Below, piece after piece: positions 52,064 to 60,095 of a stretch of DNA of 64,000 bases. The notes below the pieces were generated by a model. That model ran no database searches, was not told where the DNA came from, and was given only the letters and a program-made list of their open reading frames with translations. The DNA is from Actinocatenispora sera (lineage in GTDB: Bacteria; Actinomycetota; Actinomycetes; Mycobacteriales; Micromonosporaceae), in assembly GCF_018324685.1 (NCBI RefSeq), contig NZ_AP023354.1, forward strand, positions 2,356,001 to 2,420,000, read 5' to 3'. Within the stretch, counting starts at the first letter, position 1; the number at the start of each line of letters is the position of its first letter. The position numbers and the translations under genes are program-made.

Positions 52064-52285
52064 CTAGCGGCGGATGACCAGGCCCTCGATGCGCACGAAG
52101 AGGCTGCGTTCGGTGTCGTCGCCGGTGAGCGGATCGAAGCCGTCCAGGTAGACCCAGCCGTTCTCGGACGACGAGCGCACCCCGGTGACCCGGAACCAGT
52201 AGTTGGTGCTGAAGTGCGGACCGGCGGACGGGCCGATCAGGACCGTCTCGCCGGCACGTGGCAGCACGCCGCACACGGCGCTCAT
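52064..52285 (-). CDS. Small conserved actinobacterial protein near an XRE/DUF397 pair
   Basis: 73-residue protein opening MSAVCGVLPRAGETVLIGPS with FSTNYWFRVTGV, WVYLDGFDPLTGD and a final LFVRIEGLVIRR. The mix of aromatic and beta-type residues is that of a real small beta protein rather than a shadow frame. Similar short proteins are common in Micromonosporaceae beside XRE/DUF397 genes. Function is not known. ATG 52285; the promoter would lie in the divergent gap to the XRE gene. Confidence 0.55.
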   Translation of the reverse strand: MSAVCGVLPRAGETVLIGPSAGPHFSTNYWFRVTGVRSSSENGWVYLDGFDPLTGDDTERSLFVRIEGLVIRR

Positions 52286-52627
52286 GATCGGTCACCCCGA
52301 TGCTGCTGACGACTGGCGGCCACGACGGCCCCCTTCTCCGCCAGGGCCGGGCTCGCGGTACGGACGAGCCCGGCCGGCCGATCACGGACGCCGCCGCCCG
52401 GTCTGGCGAGGCGACGACGTCCGTGGCTTGGACGGACCGGCGAGCCGGACGTTTCAGATGGCGATGCCGGTCCTGGACAGTGTGCGCGTTAACAACCCAA
52501 TACGCAACTCCCGAAGTTCGACCCGGAGCGTTTCGTCGCACTGGCTGTGCGTCGCGGTCGGGATCAGTTGTCCGATCGGGGGGCCAGGCCATGGCGTCGG
52601 ATACCGCTCTTGTTGCACCATGTGCAC
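52286..52627. other. Divergent gap before the XRE regulator
   Basis: 342 bp without a gene. A locally A/T-richer stretch (GCGTTAACAACCCAATACGC, 52488-52507) is the likeliest promoter area. GTTGCACCATGTGCAC (52612-52627), an imperfect dyad, abuts the regulator's ATG and may be an operator. Neither is certain. Confidence 0.35.
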
Positions 52628-53479
52628 ATGTCGACCAGGACCAGCCCCACCGTCAAGCGTCGCCGCATCGCTGCCGAGCTGCGTCGACTGCGAGCTCGTA
52701 CCGGAATGTCGGCCGAGGAGGCCGGCCGCCAGGTCGGCCTGAGCAAGTCGGCCATCAGCCGGATCGAGAACGCCGAGTCGACGCCGCAGGTCGCCACGGT
52801 TGCCGCACTGATGCGGCTCTACGGTGTTGCGGAGAGTGACATCGAGCAGATCTCCGACGTCGCCCGGCAGGCCCGTACCCGGGGCTGGTGGCAACGGTGG
52901 AACGATGTGCTGCCCGGGTGGTTCGACACGTATGTCGGGCTGGAATCGGAGGCCAGCCACATCAGCGAGTACGAGCCGCAGCTCGTACCGGGCCTGCTGC
53001 AGACCGCCGACTATGCCCGCGCGGTGATCCGTGCGGAGCACCCGGACGAGACCCCGGAAGCCATCGAACGCCGCGTTGAGCTGCGACTTCAGCGGCAGGA
53101 GCAGCGGTTGGAGCACCCGCCGAAGCTGTGGGTGGTGCTGGACGAGGCGGTGCTGCACCGCATCGTCGGCAGCCGCGACGTGATGCGCAACCAGCTCAAG
53201 CGGCTGGCCGACGTCGCGGTGCAACCGGGCAATGACATTCAGGTGCTTTCGTTCGAGGCGGGCGAGCACGGCTCCATGGGATCCGCATTCTTTATCCTCC
53301 GGTTTCCGGAGGCTGGTGACACTCCGTGCGTGTATCTGGAGACCAGAGCAGGTAGCCTCTACTTGGAGGAAATCGACGAGGTCGAGCAATACACGACCCT
53401 GTTCGACCATTTGCGTGCGACAGCGGTCGGTGTGCGTCGATCCGAGGAGATGATCTCCGAGGCAATAAACAGGCTCTAG
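52628..53479 (+). CDS. XRE-family regulator with DUF5753 domain
   Basis: 283-residue protein. The XRE HTH spans about residues 12-65 (LRRLRARTGMSAEEAGRQVG, then SKSAISRIENAES). The rest is a DUF5753 domain: YEPQLVPGLLQTADYARAVI, RQEQRL, LDEAVLHRIVG and the last TLFDHLRATAV. Such proteins pair with DUF397 proteins in actinomycetes (BldB/WhiJ-type systems) and affect development or antibiotic production. The start at 52628 (MSTRTSPTVKRR) is chosen because homology begins there. The DUF397 gene follows at 42 bp. Confidence 0.88.
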   Translation: MSTRTSPTVKRRRIAAELRRLRARTGMSAEEAGRQVGLSKSAISRIENAESTPQVATVAALMRLYGVAESDIEQISDVARQARTRGWWQRWNDVLPGWFDTYVGLESEASHISEYEPQLVPGLLQTADYARAVIRAEHPDETPEAIERRVELRLQRQEQRLEHPPKLWVVLDEAVLHRIVGSRDVMRNQLKRLADVAVQPGNDIQVLSFEAGEHGSMGSAFFILRFPEAGDTPCVYLETRAGSLYLEEIDEVEQYTTLFDHLRATAVGVRRSEEMISEAINRL

Positions 53480-53521
53480 ACCTACCTGGGGCCTGCCCTA
53501 CTGAGAAGAAAGGAGCGCGGG

Positions 53522-53731
53522 ATGATGTCCTCGCCAGACCTGACCCGCGCCCTCTGGCGCAAGAGTACCCGCAGCAACGGCTCGGGTGCATGCGTAGAGG
53601 TGGCACGGAACCTGCCCGGAATTGTCGCCATCCGAGACAGCAAGGATCCGCAGGGTCCTGCCTTGACGGTGGCGCCGACCGATTGGGCGTCCTTCACCGC
53701 ACTGGTCAAGGGCGGCCGGCTGGACGGCTGA
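53522..53731 (+). CDS. DUF397 protein
   Basis: 69-residue DUF397 protein with the family signature [19 protein letters not shown], the [16 protein letters not shown] segment and [15 protein letters not shown]397 proteins act as small partners of XRE/DUF5753 regulators, possibly as anti-regulators or antitoxin-like factors. ATG 53522 (or 53525) follows AAGGAG. Co-directional and probably co-transcribed with the XRE gene. Confidence 0.9.
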   Translation: MMSSPDLTRALWRKSTRSNGSGACVEVARNLPGIVAIRDSKDPQGPALTVAPTDWASFTALVKGGRLDG

Positions 53732-53906
53732 GCACCGAGACAGGTTGACGACGGTCGGCCGCGACACCACTCGTTGGTGCAGCGGCCGACCGTTGCCGTG
53801 CCCACCCGGTCCGCGGTGCGCCGGGGCACCCGCCGCCGGGCCCGGCGGCCCGCGGCGGCGGCCGGGATATGTTGGGCGCACACGCTGGTACCGGGGAGGA
53901 ACATCG

Positions 53907-54800
53907 ATGAGCCGTCGGCTGCTGCTGGTGCACGCCCATCCGGACGACGAGGTGATCGGCACCGGCGCCACGATCGCCCGGTACGTTTCGGAGGGTGCCC
54001 AGGTCACCCTCGTCACCTGCACCCTCGGCGAGGAAGGCGAGATCCACGTACCGGAGCTCGCCCAGCTCGCCGCCGACCAGGCCGACCAGCTCGGCGGGTA
54101 CCGGATCGCCGAATGGCGGGCGGCCACCGCGGCGCTCGGACTGACCGACGCGCGGTTCCTCGGCGGCGCCGGCCACTTCCGCGACTCCGGCATGATGGGC
54201 ACCCCGGCGAACGACCACCCGCGCGCCTTCTGGCGGGCCGAGGTCGACACCGGTGCCGCCCTCGTCGCCGACATCATCCGCGAGACCCGGCCGCAGGTGC
54301 TCGTCACGTACGACCCGAACGGGTTCTACGGGCACCCGGACCACATCCAGGCACACCGGGTGGCGATGCGCGGCGCCGAGCTCGCCGCGCCCGACTGGCA
54401 GGTGCAGAAGATCTACTGGACCGCGGTGCCGCGCAGCATCTTCGCCGAGCGGCTGGCCGAGTTCGCCGAGCGGGCGGACAACCCGTTCGGGGATGCCCGT
54501 ACGGTCGAGGACCTGCCGTTCGGGTGCGCCGACGAGGAGATCGCGGCCCGGGTGGACGGCTCCGCGTTCGCTGCGGCCAAGGCGGCCGCGATCCGCGCGT
54601 ACCCGACCCAGATCCCGCCGGACAACTGGCTCAACACGCTGGCCGACACGGACGGTGGCGCGCTCGGTGTCGAGTACTTCCAGCTCGCGGCCGGTACCCG
54701 CGGCGTGCCGGACGGCTGGGAGGACGACCTGTTCGCCGGAATCGCCGAAGACGGCCCGCAGGCCGAGGCCGAGGCGGGGACGACTACGCTGCGCGCATGA
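53907..54800 (+). CDS. mshB: N-acetyl-1-D-myo-inositol-2-amino-2-deoxy-alpha-D-glucopyranoside deacetylase
   Basis: 297-residue zinc deacetylase that produces GlcN-inositol, an early step of mycothiol synthesis. The LmbE motif AHPDDE is at residues 10-15 (zinc ligands H11, D14 and catalytic D13) and GHPDH near residue 143 supplies the third His. IPPDNWLN and the [11 protein letters not shown]-terminus agree with MshB rather than Mca. Start ATG 53907 has GGGGAGGA. It overlaps the next gene by ATGA, a gene order usual in actinomycetes. Confidence 0.9.
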   Translation: MSRRLLLVHAHPDDEVIGTGATIARYVSEGAQVTLVTCTLGEEGEIHVPELAQLAADQADQLGGYRIAEWRAATAALGLTDARFLGGAGHFRDSGMMGTPANDHPRAFWRAEVDTGAALVADIIRETRPQVLVTYDPNGFYGHPDHIQAHRVAMRGAELAAPDWQVQKIYWTAVPRSIFAERLAEFAERADNPFGDARTVEDLPFGCADEEIAARVDGSAFAAAKAAAIRAYPTQIPPDNWLNTLADTDGGALGVEYFQLAAGTRGVPDGWEDDLFAGIAEDGPQAEAEAGTTTLRA

Positions 54801-55222
54801 CCAGCCGCCGCGATCCGCAGGACGCGGGTCGCTCGCCGACCCGGCCGGGCGGCCCGCTCGATCTGGTGCTGCGGATCGCCGGCGGGATCGTCGCGGTGTG
54901 GGGTGCGGTCGTCGCGACGCTGCTCGAGGCGTTCCTCGTGCCGCTGCGGCTCGACGGCGTCCGGGTGCCGGTCTGCCTGCTGCTCGCGGTCGTCGGCAAC
55001 ATCGCCCTGATGCGGTTCGCGCACGCGGTGACCGGCAACCGGTTCGTCGCGCTGCTGCCCGGGCTGGTCTGGTTCGCGATCACGATCGCGCTGAGCAACC
55101 AGACGGCGGCCGGCGACACCGTACTGGTCGGCGGCGACTGGGTGCCGCTCGCGCTGCTGCTGCTCGGCGCCGCGTCGGTCGCGATCGGCGCCTACCTGGT
55201 CGTCGTGCCCCGCCGCCGATGA
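54797..55222 (+). CDS. Four-helix membrane protein coupled to mshB (DUF6113-like)
   Basis: 141-residue protein with four hydrophobic segments (about residues 25-45, 55-72, 82-98 and 112-134) and short polar ends. It starts at the ATG within mshB's stop (ATGA), so it is made with MshB. Proteins of this shape next to mshB are assigned to a family of unknown function, probably DUF6113. Function is unknown, perhaps related to mycothiol only by position. Confidence 0.72.
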   Translation: MTSRRDPQDAGRSPTRPGGPLDLVLRIAGGIVAVWGAVVATLLEAFLVPLRLDGVRVPVCLLLAVVGNIALMRFAHAVTGNRFVALLPGLVWFAITIALSNQTAAGDTVLVGGDWVPLALLLLGAASVAIGAYLVVVPRRR

Positions 55223-55385
55223 CGCCCGCCGTTTTGCGCCGGCTTGCGGTGCCGGCCTTGCCGGCACACAGGTTGGTTGGGCATTCTGTGGCCGGATTCG
55301 CGCCAGGAGATCTGGACCTCGATGCCGACCGTACCGGTGCCGGCGTCGACCGGCGCGCCTCGCCGAGGACTGAGGGGTAATTCTC

Positions 55386-55853
55386 GTGTTGCGTCACCGC
55401 TGGACGCCGGTCGTGCTGGTCGCCCTTGCCCTGTTCGTGATCAACGTGATCGGCCGGGTGGTGGTCTACGTGGCCGGCATCGACGGCGACCAGCAGATGT
55501 TCATGGCCAGCCTGTACTCGATGATCGCGATGGTGCTCGTCGCCGGGTACGCGGGCTTCCGGTGGACCCGGCGGTACGAGATGGTTCGGGTCGTCGGCGA
55601 GGTCGGGCTCGCCATCATCCTGGGCAGCCTGCTGACCACGATGGTCAGCCCGCTGTTCGTCGGGCTCAACCCGTTCTCCGGCGGCGCCTCCATCTACCTG
55701 CGGATGCTCGGCGTCTGCTTCGTGCTCTGCGCGATCGGGGCGTTGGTCGGGTCGCTGATCGTGCTGGCGGTCGGGCAGGATCGGACCGGCCGGGCGTGGA
55801 AGTACCAGGAGCAGCGGTTGCGCGCGAAGCCGCGCCGTACCGCCAAGCGCTGA
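55386..55853 (+). CDS. Hypothetical four-helix membrane protein
   Basis: 155-residue protein with four membrane segments (about 8-28, 42-58, 75-98 and 110-135) and a basic C-terminal tail (RLRAKPRRTAKR). Starts at GTG 55386, 163 bp after the previous gene. The sequence is not recognised beyond this. Its codon use and hydrophobic pattern make it a real gene. Confidence 0.65.
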   Translation: MLRHRWTPVVLVALALFVINVIGRVVVYVAGIDGDQQMFMASLYSMIAMVLVAGYAGFRWTRRYEMVRVVGEVGLAIILGSLLTTMVSPLFVGLNPFSGGASIYLRMLGVCFVLCAIGALVGSLIVLAVGQDRTGRAWKYQEQRLRAKPRRTAKR

Positions 55854-55856
55854 ACC

Positions 55857-56010
55857 GGGGGCACCTCTGTGCGCCGAGGTGCGCCCGCGGCGCTGCCGTA
55901 AGGCCACTTCTGCCCGGCGCCGCTCGTGGCCAGCGGTGTAAAGCTCCCTCTACCCGGCGCCGCGGGGGGCTGGCGGTGTAAAGGCCACCTCTGTTCGCCG
56001 CTTTGACCCC
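55857..56010. repeat. Degenerate 40-bp tandem repeats
   Basis: Three to four imperfect units, best seen at 55895-55934, 55935-55974 and 55975 onward. They share GGTGTAAAGGCCACCTCT and CCCGGCGCCGC. They lie in the gap between a plus-strand membrane gene and the minus-strand GNAT gene. Confidence 0.6.
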
Positions 56011-56022
56011 GCGTGGGGGGAT

Positions 56023-56088
56023 GCGAGGAGAGGGCTTCGCCCCCTCCTCGCGCTCCTTCTCCGTCAAGGGTGCCTTCGCCCCCTTGAC
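56023..56088. terminator. Paired hairpins between convergent genes
   Basis: GCGAGGAG-A-GGGC pairs with GCCC-C-CTCCTCGC around TTC (56023-56051), followed by GTCAAGGG/CCCTTGAC (56063-56088). The rest of the 416-bp gap (55854-56269) holds no gene. Confidence 0.5.
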
Positions 56089-56269
56089 CATCCCCCGCCG
56101 GGGACGCGGGGACGAGGTGTGGACGCCGCCTGGCTCGCTTCGGAACGTCGGGGACCGGTGAGCGGGCCTGACGCCGCCTGGCCGCACCGGAACGACAGGG
56201 TTCGGTCATGTGGCCGGACGGTGCCTGGCCGCTTCGGGGGTGTCGACCGCTGGGGTGGCGCTTCGGGGG

Positions 56270-57250
56270 TTACGGGGCGGTGCGGTAGTGGTAGTGGTGG
56301 TGGGGGTGGAAGGTGAGGCGGGCGTAGAGGGCGCGGGCTGCCGCGTTGTCCTCCTCCACCTGGAGGAACGCGGTGTGGGCGTGGTCGAAGGTGGCGTCGG
56401 CCAGGGCGGCCATCACGTGCCGGGCCAGACCACGGCGGCGAAACTGCGGTGCCACCTCGATCGCGCTGAGGCCCAGGTGCCCCTCGGCGACCGCGCCGCG
56501 GCCGATGGCGGCCAGCGTGCCGTCGATGCGTACCTCGGCGAAGTGGGTGTCGCCGGCGGTGAGCACGGCGGACGCCGCGGGGGTGACGCCCTTGCGCGCG
56601 CCGAACATCGCGAGCCAGTCGGCGGAGGGCGCACCGAACAGCTCGACCGGCGGCAGCCCGGCCGGCCGCTGCGCGGTACGCAGCCGGTCGATCGGCGCGG
56701 TGAGCAGCATCGTCGGCGCCTCGGCCGGCCAGCCGCGGGCGGCGAGTGCGGCGTCGAGTTCGGCGGCGCGGCGCAGGTCGGGGTCGTCGCCGGCGGTCGG
56801 TGCGTCCGGGTCGGCGGCGATGATCTGGGCGCGCGCCGGCTGGTCGTGCCGGCGGTACCAGGCGACGACGGCGTCGATCGCCTCGGCGAGCGGCAGGCCC
56901 GGGTCGCCGGCGGCGATGACCGAGTTGGCCCGCCGGGTCCAGCCGTCGGAGCTGCCCAGCAGCCAGTCGCCGAGCTGGTCGCGGTGCCGCGGCTGCCAGG
57001 TGGCCGCGGCGATGTGCTGCAGTTGCCCGGCCGACACCCGGCGGCGGCGTGGCGGTACCGGCTTCGCCGCCTCGACCTCGTCTCGCGGCACGGTGACGAC
57101 CGGGCCGCCGCGGTCCGGCCGGACCGACACCGCGGTGTCGTCGGCGGCGACGAGCTCACCCAGTACGTCGAGGAACTTGCCGGCGCCGGCCGCATCTCGC
57201 ACCCGGCGGCGAACGACCACGCGCCTGCCCACGTCTGCGCTGCTCAGCAT
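56270..57250 (-). CDS. GNAT-family N-acetyltransferase (cg3035/Rv0428c-like)
   Basis: 326-residue protein in two parts. The N-terminal segment (about 1-75) has VGRRVVVRRRVRDAAGAGKF and LGELVAADDTAVSVR, an SH3-like small barrel. The C-terminal GNAT domain has the acetyl-CoA loop QFRRRGLARHVMAAL (P-x-x-R-x-x-G/A pattern) and LQVEEDNAAARALYARLTF. This layout agrees with the cg3035/Rv0428c GNAT family, often found beside fdxA in actinomycetes. Start ATG 57250 was chosen where homology begins. Substrate unknown. It diverges from fdxA. Confidence 0.8.
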   Translation of the reverse strand: MLSSADVGRRVVVRRRVRDAAGAGKFLDVLGELVAADDTAVSVRPDRGGPVVTVPRDEVEAAKPVPPRRRRVSAGQLQHIAAATWQPRHRDQLGDWLLGSSDGWTRRANSVIAAGDPGLPLAEAIDAVVAWYRRHDQPARAQIIAADPDAPTAGDDPDLRRAAELDAALAARGWPAEAPTMLLTAPIDRLRTAQRPAGLPPVELFGAPSADWLAMFGARKGVTPAASAVLTAGDTHFAEVRIDGTLAAIGRGAVAEGHLGLSAIEVAPQFRRRGLARHVMAALADATFDHAHTAFLQVEEDNAAARALYARLTFHPHHHYHYRTAP

Positions 57251-57431
57251 GGCACTACTATCCGGCAGTATCGATGGCCGCGGCAGATCGGGGGTGCGGG
57301 GCGCCCAGATCGGGACAGCACACCCCCGCGGCGGTACGACGGGCCGGTCGGCAGTTAGGCTGTGCGGCGGAGACTCGCGGCCGGCGCCGATGCGGACCGC
57401 GGGCTGCCGGGAACGGAGAGGACGACGACCC

Positions 57432-57758
57432 GTGACATACATCATCGCCGAACCCTGCGTCGACGTCATCGACAAGGCCTGCATCGAAGAGTGCCCGGTC
57501 GACTGCATCTACGAGGGCAACCGGATGCTCTACATCCATCCGGACGAGTGTGTCGACTGCGGGGCATGTGAGCCGGTCTGTCCGGTCGAAGCCATCTTCT
57601 ACGAGGACGACGTCCCGGAGCAGTGGCGCGACTACATCTCGGCCAACTACGACTTCTTCGACGACCTGGGCTCGCCCGGTGGCGCGTCGAAGGTCGGCAA
57701 GATCGAGAAGGACGCCGGCGTCGTGGTGGGGCTGCCGCCGCGGGAGAACGCGCACTGA
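57432..57758 (+). CDS. fdxA: Seven-iron ferredoxin
   Basis: 108-residue ferredoxin carrying one [3Fe-4S] and one [4Fe-4S] cluster. Cysteines C9, C17 and C50 fit the 3Fe site; C21, C40, C43 and C46 fit the 4Fe site; C25 is free, as in Azotobacter-type 7Fe ferredoxins. The acidic C-terminal extension (VPEQWRDYISANYDFFDDLG) is typical. GTG 57432 follows GGAGAGG. It comes 11 bp before dapC, the usual actinomycete order. It serves as a soluble electron carrier, possibly for P450s. Confidence 0.93.
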   Translation: MTYIIAEPCVDVIDKACIEECPVDCIYEGNRMLYIHPDECVDCGACEPVCPVEAIFYEDDVPEQWRDYISANYDFFDDLGSPGGASKVGKIEKDAGVVVGLPPRENAH

Positions 57759-57769
57759 GCGCGACACCG

Positions 57770-58873
57770 GTGCCGCATTCGGGCGGTCGCGTCTCGGCGC
57801 GGCTGCCCGATTTTCCGTGGGACCAGCTCGGCCCGTACAAGGCGCGGGCCGCGGCGCATCCCGGCGGCCTGATCAACCTGTCCATGGGTACCCCGGTCGA
57901 CCCGGTGCCGGAGCCGGTGCAGGCGGCGCTCGCCGCCGCGGGCGACGCGCCGGGCTACCCGACCACCGCCGGTACGCCGGAGCTGCGAAGCGCGATCTCG
58001 ACGTACCTGAGCGACCGGTTCGGGGTGCCCGGCACCGCCGGGGTGTTGCCGACGATCGGCTCGAAGGAGCTGGTCGCCGGGCTGCCGGCGCAGCTCGGTC
58101 TGGGCCCCGCCGACCTGGTCGTGATCCCGCAGCTGGCCTATCCGACGTACGCGGTCGGGGCCAGGCTGGCGGGCGCGCAGTGCCTCGCCGCCGACTCGCT
58201 CACCGCGATCGGCCCGCGGCGGGTCGCGCTGCTGTGGCTCAACTCGCCGGCGAACCCGACCGGCAAGATCTTGCCGGTCACCCACCTGCGCAAGGTGGTC
58301 GCCTGGGCGCGGGAACGCGGCGTGATCGTCGCCAGCGACGAGTGCTACCTGGAGCTCGGCGGCACCGAGCAGCCGGTGTCGATCCTGCACCCGGACGTGT
58401 CGGACGGCGACCTCACCGGGCTGCTCGCGGTGCACTCGCTGTCCAAGCGATCCAACCTCGCCGGGTACCGGGCCGGGTTCGTCGCCGGTGATCCGGCGCT
58501 GGTGGCCGAGCTGCTGGCGGTGCGCAAGCACGCCGGGCTGATCGTGCCGACGCCGGTGCAGGCGGCGATGACCGCCGCGCTGCGCGACCCGGCGCACGTC
58601 GACGCGCAGCGACAGCGGTACGACCGGCGGCGGGAGCTGCTGCGTGTCGCGCTGGGCTCCGCCGGGTTCACGATCGAGCACTCGCAGGCCGGGCTCTACC
58701 TGTGGGCCACCCGGGACGAGGACTGCTGGCAGACCGTCGAGTTCTTCGCCGAGCGCGGCATCCTCGTGTCGCCCGGCACGTTCTACGGCCCGGCCGGCGG
58801 CCGGCACGTGCGGGTGGCGCTGACCGCCACCGACGCGCAGGTCGCCGACGCCGCCGACCGGCTGGCCGGCTGA
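57770..58873 (+). CDS. dapC: Succinyldiaminopimelate transaminase (DapC)
   Basis: 367-residue PLP aminotransferase class I/II of the succinylase branch of lysine/DAP synthesis. Lys226 in VHSLSKRSNLAGYR is the Schiff-base lysine; LNSPANPTGKILP and the Asp/Tyr of ASDECYLELGG contact PLP. The C-terminal Arg of RHVRVALTAT binds the carboxylate. GTG 57770 is chosen as the start; a CTG at 57755 overlapping the fdxA stop is less likely. dapD lies convergent downstream, making the two succinylase steps adjacent. Confidence 0.88.
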   Translation: MPHSGGRVSARLPDFPWDQLGPYKARAAAHPGGLINLSMGTPVDPVPEPVQAALAAAGDAPGYPTTAGTPELRSAISTYLSDRFGVPGTAGVLPTIGSKELVAGLPAQLGLGPADLVVIPQLAYPTYAVGARLAGAQCLAADSLTAIGPRRVALLWLNSPANPTGKILPVTHLRKVVAWARERGVIVASDECYLELGGTEQPVSILHPDVSDGDLTGLLAVHSLSKRSNLAGYRAGFVAGDPALVAELLAVRKHAGLIVPTPVQAAMTAALRDPAHVDAQRQRYDRRRELLRVALGSAGFTIEHSQAGLYLWATRDEDCWQTVEFFAERGILVSPGTFYGPAGGRHVRVALTATDAQVADAADRLAG

Positions 58874-58878
58874 CGGTA

Positions 58879-58915
58879 GCGGGTTGGTGCGGCCGACGGT
58901 CGCGCACCACCCCGC
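58879..58915. terminator. Hairpin between dapC and dapD
   Basis: GCGGGTTGGTGC pairs with GCACCACCCCGC with one mismatch across a 13-nt loop, five bases after dapC. It may serve both convergent genes. Confidence 0.65.
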
Positions 58916-59009
58916 CAGCCTCTGCGGAGCAGGACCAGCCGCTCGCCGGCGAACTCGTGGCGCAGACCGGCGCGGCACCCGTCGGGGCGAGTCGGACGGC
59001 GCTCCCCGG

Positions 59010-60005
59010 TCAGTTGTGCGCGTGCAGCTCGGTGTTGAGGGCGATGCCGGTACGGCCGGCGCGCGGTACCGCCTCCAGCGCGCCGGTGAGCGAGTTGCGG
59101 CGCAGCAGCAGGTTCGGCTGGCCGGACAGCTCGCGGGCCTTGACCGTACTGCCGTCCGGCAGGGTCAGCTTCGCCCCGGCGGTGACGTAGCAGCCGGCCT
59201 CGACCACGCAGTCGTCGCCGAGTGAGATGCCGATGCCGGCGTTGGCGCCGAGCAGGCAGCGCTCGCCGATGCGGACCACCTCGGTACCGCCGCCGGACAG
59301 GGTGCCCATGATCGAGGAGCCGCCGCCGACGTCCGAGCCGTCGCCGACCACCACGCCCTGCGAGATGCGCCCCTCCACCATCGAGGCGCCGAGCGTGCCG
59401 GCGTTGTAGTTGACGAAACCCTCGTGCATGACGGTGGTGCCGGCGGCGAGGTGGGCGCCGAGCCGGACCCGGTCGGCGTCGCCGATGCGCACCCCGGTCG
59501 GGACCACGTAGTCGGTCATCCGGGGGAACTTGTCCACACTGGACACCGTCAACCGGTGGCCGGCGCTGCGGGCGGCGAGCCGCACCGCGTCGACCCGATC
59601 GGCGGCAACCGGGCCGAGGTCGGTCCAGGCCACGTTGGCCAGCACACCGAAGATGCCGGTCAGGTTCGCCTCGTGCGGCCGGATGTGCCGGTGCGACAGC
59701 AGGTGCAGCCGCAGGTACCCGTCGACGGCGTCGGCCGGCGGCTCGCCGAGCGAGCCGATCACCGTGGCGACCGCGACCGTACGCACGTCGCGGACCTCGT
59801 CGCGGCCCAGCGTCGCGGCGAGCTGGTCGCCGAGCACCTCGACCGCCTCGGTGGCGTCCAGCTGTGCGGTACCGGCACGCTCGACCCCGAACGGAGGGGC
59901 GCCGAGCCCGAGCTTGGCGGCGGGGAACCAGGTGTCCAGGATGGCGCCGTCGGCCTCGACGGTGGCGATCCCGACACCCCAGGCGGAAGTAGGCTTCGTC
60001 GTCAC
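59010..60005 (-). CDS. dapD: Tetrahydrodipicolinate N-succinyltransferase (DapD)
   Basis: About 331-residue left-handed beta-helix transferase, the step just before DapC. The actinobacterial DapD type is shown by [34 protein letters not shown] and the hexapeptide-repeat region [20 protein letters not shown] onward. GTG 60005 is preferred because a -10-like TACGGT (60018-60013) lies seven bases upstream and overlaps the alternative GTG at 60014. The message is probably leaderless. Length and motifs are complete. Confidence 0.9.
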   Translation of the reverse strand: MTTKPTSAWGVGIATVEADGAILDTWFPAAKLGLGAPPFGVERAGTAQLDATEAVEVLGDQLAATLGRDEVRDVRTVAVATVIGSLGEPPADAVDGYLRLHLLSHRHIRPHEANLTGIFGVLANVAWTDLGPVAADRVDAVRLAARSAGHRLTVSSVDKFPRMTDYVVPTGVRIGDADRVRLGAHLAAGTTVMHEGFVNYNAGTLGASMVEGRISQGVVVGDGSDVGGGSSIMGTLSGGGTEVVRIGERCLLGANAGIGISLGDDCVVEAGCYVTAGAKLTLPDGSTVKARELSGQPNLLLRRNSLTGALEAVPRAGRTGIALNTELHAHN

Positions 60006-60018
60006 CCGCACCACCGTA
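60006..60018 (-). promoter_or_regulatory. Leaderless-type promoter of dapD
   Basis: TACGGT on the minus strand (60018-60013) lies seven bases before GTG 60005 with no ribosome binding site between, which decides the dapD start. Confidence 0.35.
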
Positions 60019-60095
60019 CCGGTGGGCCCTGGGCCGCGCCGACGCGTCCCGCCAGCCGGTCCACCGCTGGCACACCGGCTGGCGGATGCGCCGCG

